Position numbers and translations under genes: made by a program. Below, piece by piece: positions 1-8,674 of a stretch of DNA of 64,000 bases. The stretch comes from Orbus hercynius. Lineage in GTDB: Bacteria > Pseudomonadota > Gammaproteobacteria > Enterobacterales > Orbaceae. Position 1 is the first letter of the stretch. Each line of letters starts with the position of its first letter. The stretch is from contig NZ_RBWY01000001.1 of assembly GCF_003634275.1 (NCBI RefSeq), positions 865,955 to 929,954 on the forward strand, given 5' to 3'. A model generated the notes under the pieces. The model saw only the letters and a list, made by a program, of their open reading frames with translations. It was not told where the DNA came from and searched no databases.

Positions 1-3000
1 GCTTAAATGTAGCAAGCAAGCTATCAATAAGAGCGGAATCAAACAGTTCACCTGCATAACATAACGTAATATTTAACTGCTGCTCTTGCTCTAGAACACT
101 TACCACTAAAGGATAATCTTGTTTTTCTTCTGCTCCCAGAAAATTGATCTTTAATGCATTGGCCAAACAGTTTTCAGGCATAGGATAGTTTTCGAAAACA
201 AATAATGAGCTAAATAGACGTTCACCTGACTGTTGCAAGCTTGCTAAGTTGACATTACTACGACTATTTGCCTCTTGAATATCTCGTTGTAAAGCTTGTA
301 TCGCATTTAATAATGAATTGGCATGTTGATGCTCAACAATTAATGGCAAGGTATTGATCAGTAAACCAACAGTCTCTTCGATTCCGTCAACGGGAAGATT
401 ACGACCGGCAACCACCATCCCAACAAGGGTATTTTCGCTGCCAGTATATACACTAAGCACCTTATGCCAACAATATTGCAAAATCGCATTCATGGTTAAG
501 GCATACTCAGTTGTTATCGACTTGAGATCATAGTAGAGGTGATTATCTAACACTAATGTTTTTTTAACTGGCGTTGTAATGTGTTTATAATGGCTTAAAA
601 TCGTTCCTCTAGCCTGATCGGCGAGTAATAAACTCAAATCTTCCTGAGTGTGCTGTTGACTGATATATTGCTGCCAATAACTTAAATGCTCAGCGCGATT
701 TTTTTGTAAATAACGTTGTATATTTTGATAGTATTTATTAGGCGTTAAGGTAACTTTCTGCCCGCTGATCAACGCAAGATAAATATCATGCACGGCTTTA
801 ATGATAATGGGATTACTCCAACCATCGATAATGGCATGATGGGTACTAAAGATGCAGCTATATCGCAAATTGGAATGTTTAATAAGATAGACCCGAAATA
901 ATCCCGCAATCGTTAGATCATAAGGTAAATTACGATCTTGTAGACGTAAATCTGCTAAAAATGACTGTTGCTGCGGTGCTGATTGAGCGGTGATATCATG
1001 ATAAGACCAATTTAACTCAGCGGTTTTATCGATAATTTGCACGAGCTCTTCATCCCAATTAAAACGTAAACGAAGGCTTGCATAATGCCCTTGTAGCAAC
1101 TGCCAAGCTGTTTTGAGTACCGGAACATCAATTGCATTATCATAATCCCAACACATCTGTGTACGATAAGCATCATCAACTTGCCCTTGACTTATAGCAT
1201 GATAAATAAAACCTTCTTGTAAACTATTGGCTAAATAAATATCTTCGACTTCAGTATCATGTTGTATTTTTGTGAGCTGACATGCAGAGATCGTATGATC
1301 AATATCGGCTAAGGTTAAATATTGCCGGTCGACACTTAATAATTGATCGATGGTTAATTGTAAGTGATTGAGATAATGCTGTGCAAACTGTGCTAGCATC
1401 ACATCGTCAAGATAAGCAGATAATTTGATTTTTAGCTCGCCGCCAATAATGCCACAGTCGACACTTAATAAATTAGTTAGCAAATTGTGCTGAGAACTAC
1501 TCTCCCCAACGTCAGCAAACTGGAATGTCCAGTCTTGCTCACTCGCCCCATCAAACTGCCCCAAGTAATTAAAACTAATGGGTGCAAGCATCTCTTGCCG
1601 ATATCCAAATAAAGGGGCAAATCCTATTCCGCGATAAGGTATCGCCGCTAAGCTATCTTTAACATGCGCGACATTCGTTAACATATCAGCATTAGCGGAC
1701 ACATGTATCGGATACATATTGGTAAACCAACCCACCGTTCGGCTAATATCGAGGCGGGTAGAGGTAGATTCACGCCCGTGTCCTTCAAGCGTGATATATT
1801 GTTCATCAATATCGCTAAATGCCTTAAAGGCACTAACAAAGCTTGCCAATAATATATCGTTAATTTGCGTTGCTAATACGCGGTGCACTTTGGTTTGTAA
1901 ATTTGCGGTATCGCTTTTATCTAATGTTAACGTCAGATAATTGAGCTGTTTATGTGTAAATAATGGTTTAAGGTGCTGGCAGTATGCAGCGATGTTCTGG
2001 GTGATATTTAACCAATATGTCTGTTCATCTTGTGTGTCACGTACGTGGCTATAATCGTGTAGCTGTGCAACCCATTGACGATAACTCGATGATTTTTCAC
2101 CTAAAATATCGACAGCATTCACAACTCGATCAGTATTAACCGTCAAATACTGATAAATTTTATGCAGATCTTGTTTAATAATATGCCAGCTAATTGCATC
2201 TATTATTAAATGGTGAAATGCAAAATGTAACTTAGCATGGCTATAATCATTAGACTCAATATAACCAATATGGCAAAGTGGGCCATGATTAATATCAAAT
2301 CCTAATTGCCACTGGTTGAATAATTGCTGCTCAGTGTATTGACTGTTTGCAAGGTGGATATAATCAAACGGCAACGCGCCGATTTCCTGACGATAATGCT
2401 GATTATAATTGCCGTCGGTATCGACACTAAATATCATGCGCAATGCATCATGATAATTAAACAATAAAGTTAAACTTTGCTGTAATCTAGCCAGATCTAA
2501 TTTAGGCACATGGAGTATAAAAGCTTGGTTCCAATGATTGATATCTAAAAATTGTCGCCGCTCAACCCGCTCAAAAAACCACTGCTGGATGGGTAGCAAT
2601 TTGAATGTACCGGTTAATTGGCCTTTTTCAGCAACAATATCTGGATTTTGATCCACTTGGCTAGCCGCGACACATTTAGCCAACAAGCGAACGGTTTTAT
2701 GGCTAAAAATATCTTGTATACTCACATTGGCTTGTAATTGGTGACGTATTTTACTGACTAATAAAATACCACTGATGCTATCTCCACCTAACTTTAAAAA
2801 ATCATCATCAATACCCACTACATCGCAAGCTAACACTTGAGCATATATCTGACATAGCGCTGCCTCTATTTCATTCGTTGGCCCATGATAATGTGTTTGT
2901 GTCGACAATTGGGGTAATGGTAATGCTGTGCGATCGAGCTTACCATTAACCGTTAAAGGAAATTGCGTTAAGTGGACGAAATAACTCGGCTGCATATAAT

Positions 3001-5755
3001 CAGGTAAATATTCACTCAAATACGTTACCATGCTTGATTCATCGATTTTTGAGGTGGCAAGGTAATAAGCGGTTAAACACTTCAATCCTGACTTTAATGT
3101 CTGTGCTAAAACAATTGCTTGGTTGATTTGTGGCATTTGTGTCAAACAATTTTCAATTTCAGCTAACTCAATTCTAAAGCCACGGACTTTAACTTGAAAA
3201 TCTTTTCGCCCCGCATACTCAAGTGTGCCATCAAGCATTTGCCTTGCCAAATCTCCGGTTTTATATAAGCGGATTGTGGTTTGTGCAGCGGTATTACATT
3301 GATGAGTAATAAATACTTGATCAGTTTGTTCGGTATTGTTTAAGTAGCCACGGGCCAAACCTATACCACTGAGGTATAAATCCCCAATTACCCCAGGTGG
3401 AACTGGCTCTAAGCGTTGATTTAAAATATGTACTTGAGTATTGGTAAGAGGTAAACCGATATTAAGATTATTATCCCCCATTTGATAATGATGTAAAGTC
3501 GCACATACCGTTGCTTCAGTTGGACCATAAGCATTGATAACGCACGTACCTTGTTGATGATATTGCTCCATAATTTCTAAATTACAGCTTTCACCCGCCA
3601 CAACTAATGTCTGCAATGGTAATAAGAGATCTTTGTGCAATAATGCAGGGGGAATTGTTGCAATATCAATATTGGCAGCCGAAATATAGTCAGCCAACTG
3701 ATGAAAATCTAAACGTTTTTGTTCAGCCAGAATATGTAAAACATGCCCATTGGCTATTGCGGTAAATAACTCAGATACGTGTGCATCAAACACATAGCTT
3801 GCATACCACAAGCAATTTTTGACCATTTTGTTGCTTAATGCCAATCCAAATTCACGTGCCTGCATCGTCGCTAAATTAGCTAATCCTTGATGTTCAAGCA
3901 TCACACCTTTTGGTACGCCAGTGGTTCCACTAGTATAAATAATATAAGCTAACTGGTTAGGATTTAACGGCTGATTAAGGTTTTCATTGTTGTAATCGCT
4001 TAACTTTGCGTTAAAATCGGGCCTATCAATAGGGATAAACAGTGTCTGGCTATCGTTAATCTCATTTAAAGCCTCAATGAAACAGTGCTGAGTTAATAGC
4101 ACTTTTGCTTGAGTATCTTGCAATATATAAGCCAATCTTTGCTTAGGCACATTGGGATCAATTGGCACATACGCGGCACCCGATTTTAATACCGCTAAAA
4201 TACAAATAGGCATCAAGGTCGATTTTTCTAGGCACAGGGCAATTAAATCATCAGGTTTTAATTTAAATTGACTAATTAAATAATGCGCTAATTGATTGGC
4301 TTGCTCGTTAAGCTGTTGATAAGTAAGCGTTTGATCATCATAAACAATAGCTAAACGTTCAGGAAATTGGTGCGCTATGTATTCAAATTGTGCCACAACA
4401 TCGGGAGATACGTTTGGCGCAACGCAACTTGGTATAGGTAATGTCAAACCATATTCAGGATCGATTAACGTAATATCATCGATGGCAACATGCCCATTAC
4501 CACTCGTTAATTTATTTAAGATATCGACAAAAAGTGTTTGATAATACCCCATGAAGTTGTTAACCAAATTGCGATCAAGCACGTGACGATCAAAACGAAT
4601 GCGATAATGAATTTGATGATTATGTTCTTGCTGTTCAAAAAGTAATTTACTTGCTAAATCCACTTGAAAATCATGGTTTACCGTCTCATTCTCAACATCA
4701 ATCAAGCCCGCTTCATGATCACGATAGAACGTCTGAGCAAAAGCGACATTTAATATTGATGAATCACCGCTACAGCGAATAATCTCATTAATTGGTAAAT
4801 ATTTAGCATGACTGGTTTTTAAATCTTTATAAAATGCTAAAGTCTGCTCAATAAGTGATGCCAATGTCGTTTGTTCATTAAACCGATAATCAATAATCAT
4901 GGTATTAATATGAGCACCGTATAACAGCGCCTTTCCTTCTAAAATAGCAATAGGATAAGCTAGCGCAATATCATTACTGCTCGACATTTTATTAAGTAAA
5001 ATTGCCATGACTAGTTGGCCAAACAGATAAGGTGTTATTTTATATTGTCGGCGTAATCGATTAACCTGTTTAGTCGTATTTTCATCAAAACTAAATACAT
5101 ACTCAGTCAATGTTGAGAGAGGCTGAGATTTATTGTCACGTTGATTGGTTTGTAAAAAACTCAAATCAACACCGTGTAAATTTTGCAGATGCTGTTGCCA
5201 AAAATGCTGCATATCATCTCGATTATTCGACAATAAACATTCAAAATACTGATAAAGATTTTGATGCATAATCGTTTGTTCAGCTAAAGAAGGGATTTGA
5301 TAAACTTCGCCATTATAAAGCTTACGCCATTTATCCCAGATCTCCTCAGTACTGATACCATCAACAACAATATGGTGAAAGATAAACAGCATACGATAGC
5401 GTTCTTCATTAAGCTTAATTAAATGAATACGAACTAATGGGCCCTGATGTAAATCAAATGGTTCAGTAACCAAGGCGTAGATTTGTTCATCAGTTAACGG
5501 CTGATCATGAAATACGGTTAAATTAACTACAGGCTCGATTAATTGCCAACATAGACCGTGTTCAGTGTCTTGTACCACATGACGGGTAATAAAATGCTCG
5601 TTTAATAATTGCTCAAAACTGTCATTATATCTCTGTTGATCAAGTTTTCCGGTTACCGTATTATCAATAACGACATTGTAATCACTACGGCTGGGATTAT
5701 TTAACCACTCATAGTAAAAAATAGATTGGTAAGGCGTAAGTTTTATAGATTTCAT
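1..5755 (-). CDS. Non-ribosomal peptide synthetase, C-A-PCP-E-C (partial, runs off left edge)
   Basis: The visible 1918 residues form one NRPS module and the start of the next. Order: condensation domain (HHIVVDG at residue 127), adenylation domain (TSGTTG at 608, NAYGPTE and NGKLDR motifs), carrier domain (LGGDSI, phosphopantetheine Ser about 993), epimerization domain (HHLIIDAISW at 1181, then LEGHGRE, RTVGWFTNMYP and FNYLGQ), and a second condensation domain (HHAIIDGW at 1639) cut by the window edge. The binding pocket reads D-A-S-T-V-A-A-V-C, plus the usual Lys, which I remember as a tyrosine-type code. With the E domain, a D-aromatic residue is inferred. No upstream module is visible, so the first C domain either takes an acyl starter or receives a chain in trans. 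The start is chosen at 5755; an in-frame ATG lies at 5770, and neither has a good ribosome binding site. Confidence 0.9.
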   Translation of the reverse strand, partial: MKSIKLTPYQSIFYYEWLNNPSRSDYNVVIDNTVTGKLDQQRYNDSFEQLLNEHFITRHVVQDTEHGLCWQLIEPVVNLTVFHDQPLTDEQIYALVTEPFDLHQGPLVRIHLIKLNEERYRMLFIFHHIVVDGISTEEIWDKWRKLYNGEVYQIPSLAEQTIMHQNLYQYFECLLSNNRDDMQHFWQQHLQNLHGVDLSFLQTNQRDNKSQPLSTLTEYVFSFDENTTKQVNRLRRQYKITPYLFGQLVMAILLNKMSSSNDIALAYPIAILEGKALLYGAHINTMIIDYRFNEQTTLASLIEQTLAFYKDLKTSHAKYLPINEIIRCSGDSSILNVAFAQTFYRDHEAGLIDVENETVNHDFQVDLASKLLFEQQEHNHQIHYRIRFDRHVLDRNLVNNFMGYYQTLFVDILNKLTSGNGHVAIDDITLIDPEYGLTLPIPSCVAPNVSPDVVAQFEYIAHQFPERLAIVYDDQTLTYQQLNEQANQLAHYLISQFKLKPDDLIALCLEKSTLMPICILAVLKSGAAYVPIDPNVPKQRLAYILQDTQAKVLLTQHCFIEALNEINDSQTLFIPIDRPDFNAKLSDYNNENLNQPLNPNQLAYIIYTSGTTGVPKGVMLEHQGLANLATMQAREFGLALSNKMVKNCLWYASYVFDAHVSELFTAIANGHVLHILAEQKRLDFHQLADYISAANIDIATIPPALLHKDLLLPLQTLVVAGESCNLEIMEQYHQQGTCVINAYGPTEATVCATLHHYQMGDNNLNIGLPLTNTQVHILNQRLEPVPPGVIGDLYLSGIGLARGYLNNTEQTDQVFITHQCNTAAQTTIRLYKTGDLARQMLDGTLEYAGRKDFQVKVRGFRIELAEIENCLTQMPQINQAIVLAQTLKSGLKCLTAYYLATSKIDESSMVTYLSEYLPDYMQPSYFVHLTQFPLTVNGKLDRTALPLPQLSTQTHYHGPTNEIEAALCQIYAQVLACDVVGIDDDFLKLGGDSISGILLVSKIRHQLQANVSIQDIFSHKTVRLLAKCVAASQVDQNPDIVAEKGQLTGTFKLLPIQQWFFERVERRQFLDINHWNQAFILHVPKLDLARLQQSLTLLFNYHDALRMIFSVDTDGNYNQHYRQEIGALPFDYIHLANSQYTEQQLFNQWQLGFDINHGPLCHIGYIESNDYSHAKLHFAFHHLIIDAISWHIIKQDLHKIYQYLTVNTDRVVNAVDILGEKSSSYRQWVAQLHDYSHVRDTQDEQTYWLNITQNIAAYCQHLKPLFTHKQLNYLTLTLDKSDTANLQTKVHRVLATQINDILLASFVSAFKAFSDIDEQYITLEGHGRESTSTRLDISRTVGWFTNMYPIHVSANADMLTNVAHVKDSLAAIPYRGIGFAPLFGYRQEMLAPISFNYLGQFDGASEQDWTFQFADVGESSSQHNLLTNLLSVDCGIIGGELKIKLSAYLDDVMLAQFAQHYLNHLQLTIDQLLSVDRQYLTLADIDHTISACQLTKIQHDTEVEDIYLANSLQEGFIYHAISQGQVDDAYRTQMCWDYDNAIDVPVLKTAWQLLQGHYASLRLRFNWDEELVQIIDKTAELNWSYHDITAQSAPQQQSFLADLRLQDRNLPYDLTIAGLFRVYLIKHSNLRYSCIFSTHHAIIDGWSNPIIIKAVHDIYLALISGQKVTLTPNKYYQNIQRYLQKNRAEHLSYWQQYISQQHTQEDLSLLLADQARGTILSHYKHITTPVKKTLVLDNHLYYDLKSITTEYALTMNAILQYCWHKVLSVYTGSENTLVGMVVAGRNLPVDGIEETVGLLINTLPLIVEHQHANSLLNAIQALQRDIQEANSRSNVNLASLQQSGERLFSSLFVFENYPMPENCLANALKINFLGAEEKQDYPLVVSVLEQEQQLNITLCYAGELFDSALIDSLLATFK

Positions 5756-6330
5756 CTTATTTATATCCATATATCAATGACAGAATATTTAATAACAAAT
5801 CAAATTTGAAATTAAGCCAGTTTATTGCAATAGGTAATCGCTTAGGATATGAGAGGAACTCAAAATACACACACCAACCTGTGACTAAATCAATAACAAT
5901 AGCCCTACATTGTTTATATCACAATTCGAACAAAACAATCAAAACAGATAAACACTTCATCACATTAAAAATATCATGATGTTTTCATTTGATTTTTGTT
6001 ATAGAAATACCCAGATTACCCTCTATTTTTCTTATCTATAAGGGCTCATGATTATACCAAAACAGATTACCTATACCATTAAGTCAGATAAAATACATAA
6101 ATTTACAACAACTTTCAATCAATCTACTGAAAGAATATTAATATTAAATAATTTGACGTTTATCAATTATTCATATTTTTTGTCATTCATTGACTTATCA
6201 GCCAGATAAATATCACTCACAAATCGACAGCTAACTGTTAAATAAAATTTGATTATTTCGATTCGTATTGCCAAGATTGTATCTGTTGATTATATTATTT
6301 GGACCTATAACTAAGTAAAGGAAATCACTA
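5756..6330. other. Divergent intergenic region between NRPS and DUF421 genes
   Basis: This 575-base, very AT-rich stretch has no convincing open frame. It must hold the promoters of both divergent genes. I see a good plus-strand promoter near its right end (listed separately) but no clear Fur or other operator. The NRPS promoter could not be fixed. Confidence 0.5.
6268..6296 (+). promoter_or_regulatory. Sigma-70-type promoter of the DUF421 gene
   Basis: TTGCCA at 6268-6273 and TATATT at 6291-6296 are 17 bases apart. The predicted transcript starts near 6303, leaving a short leader with AAAGGAAA ahead of the ATG at 6331. Confidence 0.55.
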
Positions 6331-6978
6331 ATGGATTCCATATATCTCAATATTGTTATCAAAATGGCTGTTGCTTTTTGTATTTTACTAGTTTATATCA
6401 ACCTTTCTGGTAAAGGTTCCTTAGCGCCGATTTCAGCACTCGATCAAGTCGGTAATGTGGTATTAGGGGCAATCATAGGGGGCCCACTTTATAACCCAGC
6501 AATTAGTGTGTATGTGTTAATTATTGCTGCAAGCATATGGGCTGGATTGTTACTCCTTGTTCGCTATTTATCGTTTAAGCGTAATATTGTTAAAAATACG
6601 GTTGATGGTAACTCCATTTCATTAATGGAAAACGGTAAAATTCTGTCTGAAAATTTTGCGAAAGCTAAACTCTCTACTCGTGACTTTATTATGCTATTAC
6701 ATCAACGTGGTTATCCCAATATTGATACTCTCAAAAATGTCTGGTTTGAGTATAACGGCCAAATGACCATCGTCAAAAAAGGCGATACCGACATGGCCAT
6801 TACAATGATTGAAAATAGCGATATTAATCAATCCAATCTCAAAGAATTAGATAAAACCGAAGAGTGGTTAATGGGTGAAGTGGCCAAACAGGGTTATACA
6901 TTAGATGATATCTTTTTGGCTGAAATGCATGAAAATAAACTGTGGATCTATCCTTACAGTGACGAAAAAAAACAATAA
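6331..6978 (+). CDS. DUF421 (YetF-type) inner-membrane protein
   Basis: A 215-residue protein with two or three N-terminal membrane segments (about residues 5-25, 40-58 and 62-80), followed by a soluble C-terminal domain. The 'GNVVLGAIIGGPLYNP' stretch and the soluble domain with 'GYTLDDIFLAEMHENKLWIYPY' match the DUF421/YetF family, whose biochemical role is not settled. The start has a good ribosome binding site (AAAGGAAA, 8 bases ahead). It is divergent from the NRPS gene and followed by its own terminator, so it is probably a single-gene unit. A link to the NRPS is not shown by the sequence. Confidence 0.8.
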   Translation: MDSIYLNIVIKMAVAFCILLVYINLSGKGSLAPISALDQVGNVVLGAIIGGPLYNPAISVYVLIIAASIWAGLLLLVRYLSFKRNIVKNTVDGNSISLMENGKILSENFAKAKLSTRDFIMLLHQRGYPNIDTLKNVWFEYNGQMTIVKKGDTDMAITMIENSDINQSNLKELDKTEEWLMGEVAKQGYTLDDIFLAEMHENKLWIYPYSDEKKQ

Positions 6979-7010
6979 CGTTTTAAATGCTGATTTTTAA
7001 TAGATAACGA

Positions 7011-7058
7011 TGGGCATTGATTTAAAAATAAATTTTACGATCAATGTCCCTATTTTTT
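7011..7058 (+). terminator. Terminator of the DUF421 gene
   Basis: GGGCATTGAT pairs with ATCAATGTCCC (one G-T) across an AT-rich loop and is followed by TATTTTTT. It lies about 33 bases after the stop codon. Confidence 0.7.
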
Positions 7059-7156
7059 GAATAAAAAAGGCATTACACAGACTCATTAACTTAAGATAAA
7101 TAGCTTATACATAACAATTTATCAAAGCATCAATCACATTTCATTAAGCTCAATAA

Positions 7157-7237
7157 ATCTTTATCACTGTGCTGCGTATTGACCGCACCTATCACATTCA
7201 CATCCTGATTGGCACTTAAGCTAATATCCTGACCGGC
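7157..7237 (-). pseudogene. Short remnant of a second cdiA/fhaB repeat region
   Basis: Read on the minus strand, this gives 27 residues from AGQDISLSANQDVN to GAVNTQHSDKD. The intact cdiA contains AGNDITLDANRDIN to GAVNTQHSDKD (about 11.66-11.74 kb); 22 of 27 residues are identical. The frame runs into a stop about 8 codons later and has no start. It is a leftover of another filamentous hemagglutinin-type gene, or of a recombination event that trimmed this locus, and is not functional by itself. Confidence 0.75.
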
Positions 7238-7274
7238 TTGATTGGAGTTTAGAACAACAGAAATAATTTATGGA

Positions 7275-7473
7275 AAGGTCGATCTTGACCTTAAGTTCGA
7301 CCGTTACATAACGGGTTTATCGTTATGTTCAGGGAGAGAGCGGGTTATTAGGGACGGCTGACGTCCCTAATCGGTCACGTTTAGTAACCTAATTGACTAC
7401 GCTATAATTATTCCGTGACCGCACAATGCTCTAGATTGAACACGTTACGGTGACATCGTGCGAGCAACCTCGC
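7275..7473. repeat. Cluster of short perfect inverted repeats
   Basis: Four hairpins lie within 200 bases: AAGGTC/GACCTT (7275-7292), ACATAACG/CGTTATGT (7306-7328), ATTAGGGACG/CGTCCCTAAT (7347-7371, loop of 5) and GCGAG/CTCGC (7460-7473, loop of 4). A competing pair, CCGTT/AACGG (7301-7314), overlaps the second. None has a U-tract on either side. The density is higher than elsewhere in the window. It may be an extragenic palindromic element, a mobile-element end or a structured RNA; I cannot tell which. Confidence 0.5.
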
Positions 7474-7571
7474 AACGTTATTATATTGTCGACTATATGA
7501 ACACCCGCCACCAGCCCAAGCCGGAATCGAACTTTGATGAGCTGGTTTCATTATTGCCCAAATACCTATAG
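7440..7571 (+). pseudogene. Open fragment, possibly a transposase C-terminal remnant
   Basis: An open frame of 43 residues without a start codon, ending in TAG, reads '...RYYIVDYMNTRHQPKPESN' and then ten-odd more residues. The 'DYMNTRHQP' part resembles the tail of IS3-type integrase domains (usually YYNxxRxH), but the likeness is weak and I recognise no specific element. No terminal repeats or direct repeats could be assigned. Confidence 0.25.
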
Positions 7572-7575
7572 GTAC

Positions 7576-7758
7576 TCATTCATATTGTTTTGAAACTGGA
7601 TTTAATATTTTCTGCAATGAGCCTTCCAACCATTTACCACCAAAATATCCAACACCAGAGCTTATAGTGCCTATTGCTGCACCGACTACTAATGCTTCTC
7701 TCCAACTTTTGTATGGACGAGGCGTTAATCCAACTTGATATATAGTAATATTATTTTT
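7576..7758 (-). pseudogene. Orphan toxin-tail fragment, out of frame after an A7 run
   Basis: Sixty codons are open here, with no ATG. They overlap the 3' end of the preceding gene in the +1 frame. The product has 'YQVGLTPRPYKSWREALVVG' and a glycine-rich membrane-like stretch (GAAIG, SSGVGYFGGKW). One fewer A in the run of seven A at 7754-7760 would fuse it to the 163-residue gene before it, making a 220-residue protein. It could therefore be a frameshifted C-terminal extension, or a separate decayed CdiA-type tail. No family was recognised with confidence. Confidence 0.45.
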
Positions 7759-8242
7759 TTAAATCTGTTAGCATGATCATTTCATTTCGTTGAATAATTT
7801 CAAGTTCGTTAACATTAGGTAAACTATCAATCAATTTTTTAATCGTACCTCGTGGATATCGACATTCTTGATAATTTTCACCCGCATCTACAGTAAAAAT
7901 CAGTCGCTCTTCATTTCCATTAAATCCTAAATAAAACCAGTAACCTCGGCCACTTATTTCTGTAGCACCAGTATCTAACCAAATGACACCATCAGGCGCC
8001 CCTTCTGAAAAATCTAATTCATTTAACTTAATATTCCCAATATCAGGTATATTTTGAATTGACTCATCATTAATGCTGTCTTTTAAAAATGAGATAGTTA
8101 CATAAAGATCTATAGTAACACTTTCCCCTGGAATGATTTTTTCATCAATAATAAAATTAAACATACCGCTAGGTGATGAATAATAAGGAATCATAAATTC
8201 CAATTGAATTGCAATTTTAAAAAAATTATCACCAATAATCAT
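7751..8242 (-). CDS. Putative orphan CDI immunity protein
   Basis: A 163-residue soluble acidic protein with no recognised family. The immunity role is inferred from position: its ATG overlaps the stop of the toxin fragment before it (ATGA), the same coupling expected of toxin/immunity pairs, and the group lies downstream of cdiA-cdiI. It shares a loose pattern with the main immunity protein (APDG, then a G-Y-x-F-x-L/I-G stretch and paired glutamates), and both happen to be 163 residues. It ends at a run of seven A, just after which another frame stays open for 57 residues. The gene itself shows no break. Confidence 0.6.
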   Translation of the reverse strand: MIIGDNFFKIAIQLEFMIPYYSSPSGMFNFIIDEKIIPGESVTIDLYVTISFLKDSINDESIQNIPDIGNIKLNELDFSEGAPDGVIWLDTGATEISGRGYWFYLGFNGNEERLIFTVDAGENYQECRYPRGTIKKLIDSLPNVNELEIIQRNEMIMLTDLKK

Positions 8243-8379
8243 TTAATTTTCCAACCTTGTTGTTTTTTTAACGCAGATTTAACATCATTTGGTAACGTCA
8301 AAGAATTTCTTTTATCTGCAGTGCTGCCAGCCCAGTACCAATTACCGGTATTATCTGGTATAGATTTTAAAGCATCAGG
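8239..8379 (-). pseudogene. Truncated orphan CdiA-type toxin C-terminus
   Basis: Forty-six residues are open directly after an in-frame TAG, with no start codon. They begin PDALKSIPDNTGNWYWAG and end ALKKQQGWKIK. The TGA stop overlaps the ATG of the next gene (ATGA), as in toxin/immunity pairs. I infer the last part of a displaced cdiA-CT module whose 5' part is lost. The toxin activity is unknown. Confidence 0.6.
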
Positions 8380-8464
8380 CTAAGAGTTCATTGGTTAAAA
8401 CAAGGCAGCTAAAGAAGCAGTAAAAGGCTAATGCAGTAAACAATAGCGCACTGCCAACCAATGA

Positions 8465-8628
8465 GTGTATACCATTGGCTACATGCCACAGGGGCTAAAA
8501 TCCAACCTTAGACCCAGCTCACCATTAAGGAGAGCTGGCTTGAGCAGATAGGTTTTTATGCCAAGCTACCGGTTATTATTACAGTTGAGCAGAACAAGTC
8601 AATTATTGAACTTGCGATGCAGATCTAG
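8465..8628 (+). pseudogene. SymE-like toxin gene with frameshift
   Basis: The plus strand reads VYTIGYMPQGLKSNLRP in one frame, then QLTIKESWLEQIGFYAKLPV and ITVEQNKSI in another. The order Y-T-x-G-Y, then P-Q-L-T-I-K-x-x-W-L-E-x-x-G-F, then V-x-V-E-Q is the SymE pattern (small AbrB-fold toxins of SOS-linked type I modules). One missing C in the CCC run at 8513-8515 accounts for the shift exactly. No upstream ATG is in frame (TGA precedes the GTG at 8465), so the 5' end is also damaged. Genes of this family are often found among Rhs and CDI toxin loci. Confidence 0.65.
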
Positions 8629-8639
8629 AAAGTAAAAAT

Positions 8640-8672
8640 AATATCCCCGGTCTAGATCAGATCGGGAATATT
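8640..8672 (-). terminator. Hairpin terminator after cdiI (also 12 bases after symE remnant)
   Basis: AATATCCCCG pairs with CGGGAATATT around a 12-base loop with one mismatch. On the minus strand it follows the cdiI stop by 2 bases and is followed by ATTATTTTTACTTT. It also lies just beyond the symE remnant on the plus strand, so it may serve both. Confidence 0.5.
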
Positions 8673-8674
8673 GA

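Noticed and set aside
7440-7571. Idea of an intact insertion sequence beside the CDI debris
   Set aside because: Only a 43-codon tail without start, terminal repeats or target duplication is visible; kept only as a low-confidence fragment.
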